Shown: positions 59,766 through 64,000 of the stretch, piece after piece | How the letters are laid out: each line of letters starts with the position of its first letter | How positions within the stretch are numbered: the stretch's first letter is position 1 | From: Misgurnus anguillicaudatus | Taxonomy: Eukaryota; Chordata; Actinopteri; Cypriniformes; Cobitidae | Assembly (NCBI RefSeq): GCF_027580225.2 | Contig: NC_073354.2 | Coordinates: 8,966,001-9,030,000 of the forward strand | Direction: 5' to 3' | Length of the DNA: 64,000 nucleotides | The notes under the pieces: generated by a model | What the model was told of the DNA's origin: nothing | What the model saw: the letters and a program-made list of their open reading frames with translations, nothing else | Databases searched by the model: none | Made by a program: the position numbers and the translations under genes

Positions 59766-60459
59766 GCGTGTGAGATAGAGCATGTTTACCAGTTGCTGCT
59801 ATTGCTAGAGACTATATTTTACTCTTTGACAAGGTGAATGTCCAGGTCAGATTTTACCCCAGAAACAACAGAATGAAATATGAAGGTGTATATCACACAC
59901 AAAGAAGCGTGTGTTTTTAGGAAGTTATAAGCATCACGCAAAAACGACATCTCACTGAGCAAATATTCAAATAGGCACTATCTTTACTAATCTATTGCAA
60001 ATTTGTATATTATACATATATATCCTTGCCTGAACTAATCTTAAAACTACAGTTTGTGACCACGAAACGCTAATATTGAGAAATTTCGTCTATTGAGTTA
60101 TTATGACATTCAAAACAAACAACCGAAAGGGTAACCGGTCATTTTGGCCTTCAAATCCGTGGCGGAAGAAAGTAGTTCCCCAACAAAGAGTCTTTTATAT
60201 ATTTTTGTTATATTTTCATTTTGGAGTAAAAGCTCTTGAAAAGATTTGTGGTATTTAATGCATTTAGTCTTACAAACCGGATTAAAGACAAAACACAGTT
60301 AATCAAATTACTGTAACTACCACAAGGTCCTTGTCCACCCACTAGACAAGCACACATACATACAGACACACACGCACACACATTGCTGCTTTATGTCTGT
60401 ACATGGTGAAATGGTGTGTGGAGTGTGTGTCTGTGTGTATCAGTAAGCTGTTGTCCATT

Positions 60460-60677
60460 CTAAAGCAATTATTCACGCTGGCATGAGGATGGAGGCGGAG
60501 CTACAGTCGCCCGATCTCCCACCCACTCCTACACACACAGACACCCACAGACACACACACACACGCTTGTGCACTCAGTGGATGAAGGAGACGGTGGTGA
60601 GCTCCGTGTGTTCTCACATCATCATGTGTGCTGGATTATAGCAGTGTGTGTTTGAAGAGATAAAGCGCACATTCATC
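60460..60677 (+). promoter_or_regulatory. akap7: Candidate internal promoter and 5' UTR of akap7 alpha form
   Basis: A GC-richer patch (GATGGAGGCGGAGCTACAGT and CGCCCGATCTCCCACCC) lies directly upstream of the alpha-form ATG, with no acceptor-like pyrimidine tract immediately before that exon. In mammals AKAP7 alpha/beta uses its own first exon, so a promoter is expected here. I see no TATA box. The exact start is unknown. Confidence 0.45.
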
Positions 60678-60726
60678 ATGGGGCAGTTGTGTTGTTTTCC
60701 TCTCTCACGTCCAGATGATAAGCTCA
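60678..60726 (+). CDS. akap7: akap7 alpha-form first exon (myristoyl/palmitoyl anchor)
   Basis: ATG GGG CAG... encodes MGQLCCFPLSRPDDKLS, against MGQLCCFPFSRDEGKIS in human AKAP7 alpha. Gly2 is the known N-myristoylation site and Cys5/Cys6 the palmitoylation sites that hold the short AKAP at the plasma membrane near L-type calcium channels. All three are present. It ends at CTCA/GTAAGT leaving one base, the same phase as long-form exon 7, so both can splice to the same downstream exon outside the window. The +4 G supports the start. An upstream in-frame extension lacks an ATG. Confidence 0.95.
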
Positions 60727-60768
60727 GTAAGTGTTTTATGTCATGTGTTTGTTATGGGAGATTACCGG

Positions 60769-60769
60769 T

Positions 60770-60811
<42 letters not shown>
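60769..60811. repeat. (TG)n microsatellite
   Basis: About 43 bp of TG repeats (TGTGTATGTGTGTG..), starting about 42 bp after the akap7 alpha-exon donor. Confidence 0.95.
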
Positions 60812-60813
<2 letters not shown>

Positions 60814-61790
60814 TCAGGGCTGCGTTCACCGGAGCGCTGTGATTCTGTCTCTCTCTCTTTCTCTCTCTAAAGGAAAATGACTGTCAGTTTTCAGCTGGAT
60901 GAATAAGAACAAGCTGAACGCTGCACAGACGCTGGGGTGGAAATCTGTACCGCTTCAGTTTAAAGATACAGTTCACCCAAAATCCAATTTTTGATTATGT
61001 GACTCCTCTTCATGTCATTTTAAACTCATATGCTGTGGTGGTGTCAGGAGAACACACAGACAGATGATTTGAAATGTTTGTTACACAGCTCTTCATTGCA
61101 GTTTATCTGCTGACACGACTCGTGCGCTCGTGATGTCACACAATAGATTTGTTTGAGGAACAGAGCGAACTGAGAAGAATCTTGGCTTTCATCAGGCTGG
61201 ATGTGATTTTTATCAGTGAATAATCACAATAATCAGTGTCAGTCACATCAATGACATCCAGCATTCTGCCCTAGTTTTATTTCTGGATGTGAATGTGAAC
61301 AATGTTCTGTCAAGAGGATTTTAAACGCAAAACTTTCCACTGAAATATAAATAAATCACCAACAGCACATGGGTTTGAAAGGACACGCAAGTGAACAAAT
61401 GAAGACAGAATCGGGTCATTTGTAGTTGAACTGTTTCTTTAAAGACGCCAGGAGAGATGAGATTCTAGTGTTGTGTGAGCTCAGATCAGGACGAAGACGA
61501 TGAATATAAAGCATTAAAGCTTGTTTTAAGGTCTGAAGGGTTCTTTAAATACGCGGGATGATGTGAAGCATGTAACAGTCGTGTTAAAGCAGTGGAATCC
61601 ATAAATAATAGACGTTAGAGACACAGAGACACAGGACTTTAATGTTTGTGTGAGTTAATATGAAGGACATTGAAGTGTCTGCAGGCCGTGTTTATATTTC
61701 AGCTCTTCTCCGGTCAGAAGCGATATCAGCAGTACATACAGTACAGTACAGTTATACAAGACTGCTGTCGGTTTTTGTTGGATTTTTCAC

Positions 61791-63089
61791 GGGTGATTCT
61801 CACGAAATCCAGACTTCCAGCATCAGATTTGTTTAGGGGGCCATTGGGGCCAATTTTGTTTGCACATATAAGATTAAGGTCTGAACTAAATGTAAAAAAT
61901 ATTTCCTATAGAATTATTTAAATTTTTTGGACTATCCTTATCAAAGATTGTCATTACCGCAACATAATATTACATTAAATATATGCATTTACAAACTCAT
62001 GTTTCGGTAATGAGAACTAAAAAGTTGTCTAGGTACTATAACAAACAAAATGTGAACTTTTATCTGGAGAGAAAACATAAGAGCTGCTTACCTGGTAGCC
62101 ATCTTGAGTGTCACAGTCAATTATGTACCTTCCAACCAATTTTTTTTTAAATGATTGAAAATTGTTGCGGAGGATGAGACACATTTTTATTCCCTTATTG
62201 TTGTCTCTACATTTAACAAGGATCACCAAATACCACATGTTTCTTTGCTGTGGATGTTTATGGTGTAGCATGCACTGAAGCTTTTTATTTTTTGGATTTT
62301 TTTATTATAAATATTTCCGTGTCGAGGAGCCGGGGTCCAGTCATGGACACGTTGCGGTGGTGAAGGTTTTCCCCTTAAATGTGGGAAAAAACAAAATTGG
62401 TTTGTATGGGTGATTCTCGCAAAATTTGACTTATGAGGTGTCATGAAACATTTTGATAAAAAAGTAAATGCTTTTTGTCATTTTTTCAACATTTGAGGGG
62501 AAAATTTTCGTTGCCGCAACGTGTCCATGACTGGATTTGGGTTCTTTGACACTGAAATATTTATAATTAAAAAATCTAAAAAATAAAAAGCTTCGGTGCA
62601 TGTTGTACAATAAACATTTACGGTGAGGAGGGGTGTGGTATTTGGTGGTCGTTGGTAGGTGTGGAGACAATAATAAGGAATATAAATGTGTCCAAGAAAA
62701 TTTTATCATCCTCAGCAACAATTTTCAATCATTGTTTAAGCCCTTAAGGAACTAACATTTAAGCAGTTCTTATTTTTTCTCTCCAGATAAAAGTTGAAAT
62801 TGTGTTTGTCGTGGTGCCTAGACGGCTTTTTGGTTCTCATTGCCGAAGCATGAGTTTGTGGATGCATATATTTAGTGTGGTGTCATGTTGTGCTGGTGAT
62901 CATTTTTGATGATGATAATCTAATGAATATAAATAATTCTATATTAAATATGTTTTAAATCCTCTAAAAAATAATGGTTATAGTAAGTTCGGACCTTAAT
63001 CTTAAATGTGCGGGGGAATTGGCTTCAAGGGCTTTTTTAAAAATCTAATGCTGGACACCTTCTAGATCTGGATTTCGTGAGAATCGCCC
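61791..63089. mobile_element. 1.3-kb palindromic element (GGGTGATTCTCACGAAAT arms)
   Basis: The left end GGGTGATTCTCACGAAATCC and the right end GGATTTCGTGAGAATCGCCC are inverted repeats. The arms stay complementary almost to the centre: AGAACTAAAAAGTTGTCTAG (62012) pairs with CTAGACGGCTTTTTGGTTCT (62818), and GTCCAGTCATGGACACGTTG (62335) with CAACGTGTCCATGACTGGAT (62517). The centre (62400-62480) contains a related end, GGGTGATTCTCGCAAAATTTG, whose inverted partner lies at about 63190-63240. Same family as 44550-45469. Confidence 0.8.
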
Positions 63090-63669
63090 GTATAATGTCA
63101 TTTGAAATCATGTGCAAAATAGTACATGAAGAGATGTTTGTAACTGTATGCTTCTTATTTTGATACTCTTACTTTGCATTTACTTTTTTAATCAAAATGT
63201 TTCATGACACCTCATAAGTCTAATTTCGCGGGAATCAGCCATTTGTTCTGTTAATGATTTTCTTAACATTGTGAAAATCCAAGCCAACTTTACACCAAAA
63301 GCCCAGTGAGTAAGCGTTTGAAGATGTGTATGTTCAGGTTTGAGGTTATGACCGTTTGAATTTAACCAAGAAGGAAGGTAAATGGTGAATTGAATTTCTG
63401 ATGGCACAAATCCCACTTCTCATTGGTTGACAGACGCATGCCGATGGATTCATAGAGATGGAAATGTTTTTGTTTGTTTAAGGTCAGGTTATATAATCAT
63501 TTAGGTCAGTAGATAATGTGAGTAAAAGATGTTCAGAGATTCTCTGGTTGAGACGCCAGCAGGATTTGTGTTGAGGTTACTTGAGGTAGACAGCTGGAGA
63601 TCTTCAGTGAGGAACACAGAACACAATCTTCCTTAATGGAACTGAAACTTCCTGAGGAAATGCCAACAG

Positions 63670-63821
63670 TAACACACACTTACACACACAGAGAGAGAGA
63701 GAAACACACTCACACACCAACACAGAGAGAAACACATACATACACAGAAACACACAGGCACATACACTTACACACAGACACACGCATATACAGAAACACA
63801 CCCACAAACAGGCACATACAC

Positions 63822-63857
<36 letters not shown>

Positions 63858-63880
63858 AAAAACACAGAAACACACACACC
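63670..63880. repeat. CA-rich simple repeat region
   Basis: Imperfect ACACA tracts with ACAGAAACACAC and GAGAGAGAG interruptions, then a pure CA run at 63826-63853. Frames over it (Thr/His, or Cys/Val on the other strand) are artefacts. Confidence 0.95.
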
Positions 63881-64000
63881 AACCCATTCTCATTAAGTGC
63901 GTATAAATAGCATGCAGTGTGGAAGTCGTGCAATACAATGCCAAATTCCAATTTTGCTTGCATTTGGTGCGCCAGCCCTTCCCGTTTTCTTGATGCGCCT

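Larger units (their letters stand above)
60727..64000 (+). other. akap7: akap7 intron after the alpha exon, to window end
   Basis: No exon found. I searched for a peptide like [20 protein letters not shown] and saw none. It holds the 61791-63089 palindromic element, its satellite fragment at 63190-63240 and CA-rich repeats at 63670-63880. 60960-61750 has an AAGATACAGTTCACCCAAAA motif typical of a MITE end but no partner. Confidence 0.6.

Noticed and set aside
63604..63896. Cys/Val-rich and Thr/His-rich frames at the right edge
   Set aside because: Translations of CA/GT repeats.

Overview
The window is nuclear DNA from a teleost, most likely a cypriniform (carp/zebrafish-like) fish. It has intron-rich vertebrate genes, is dense in short non-autonomous DNA transposons, and carries repeat families I associate with cyprinid genomes, such as the GGGGCGGTTTCCCGGACAGG-type MITE and TTAA-flanked MITEs. 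No bacterial-type operons, CRISPR arrays, rRNA or convincing tRNA genes are present.

Two protein-coding genes are recognisable, both incomplete, arranged head to head. On the minus strand lies the 5' part of epb41l2 (protein 4.1G): a probable untranslated first exon near 32.4-32.5 kb with a CCAAT-box promoter, then coding exons at 8.2-8.4 kb (start codon), 7.6-7.9 kb and 2.2-2.3 kb. The last ends just as the FERM domain begins; the rest lies left of the window. On the plus strand lies akap7 (AKAP18): seven coding exons of the long form from 37.3 to 50.4 kb, whose splice phases all fit, encoding a basic linker plus the 2H phosphodiesterase-like domain with both HxT motifs. A second promoter/first exon at 60.7 kb encodes the lipid-anchored short form (MGQLCCFPLSR). 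The shared C-terminal exon with the PKA-binding helix lies right of the window. The same EPB41L2/AKAP7 neighbourhood and orientation is known in human 6q23, which supports both calls.

Layout: 0-2.2 kb epb41l2 intron; 2.2-8.4 kb epb41l2 coding exons, with an intron bearing two complete hAT elements; 8.4-32.4 kb epb41l2 intron 1, packed with hAT and TTAA elements; 32.5-37.3 kb divergent intergenic region; 37.3-50.4 kb akap7 long-form exons with nested transposons; 50.4-60.6 kb a large akap7 intron holding a 2.3-kb 17-bp minisatellite and an 88-bp TA tract; 60.7 kb the alpha-form exon; 60.8-64 kb intron with a 1.3-kb palindromic transposon.

I found no wholly new multi-gene system. The points most worth a second look are: a 21-bp direct repeat flanking an epb41l2 coding intron, which looks like an intron-gain scar; a basic, presequence-like N-terminus on the akap7 long form; a candidate alternative last exon with its own poly(A) signal at 49.5 kb; and clear nested-transposon histories with intact target duplications and, in one case, a matching empty site 5 kb away. 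Coordinates come from reading splice sites by eye; no alignment or transcript data were available.
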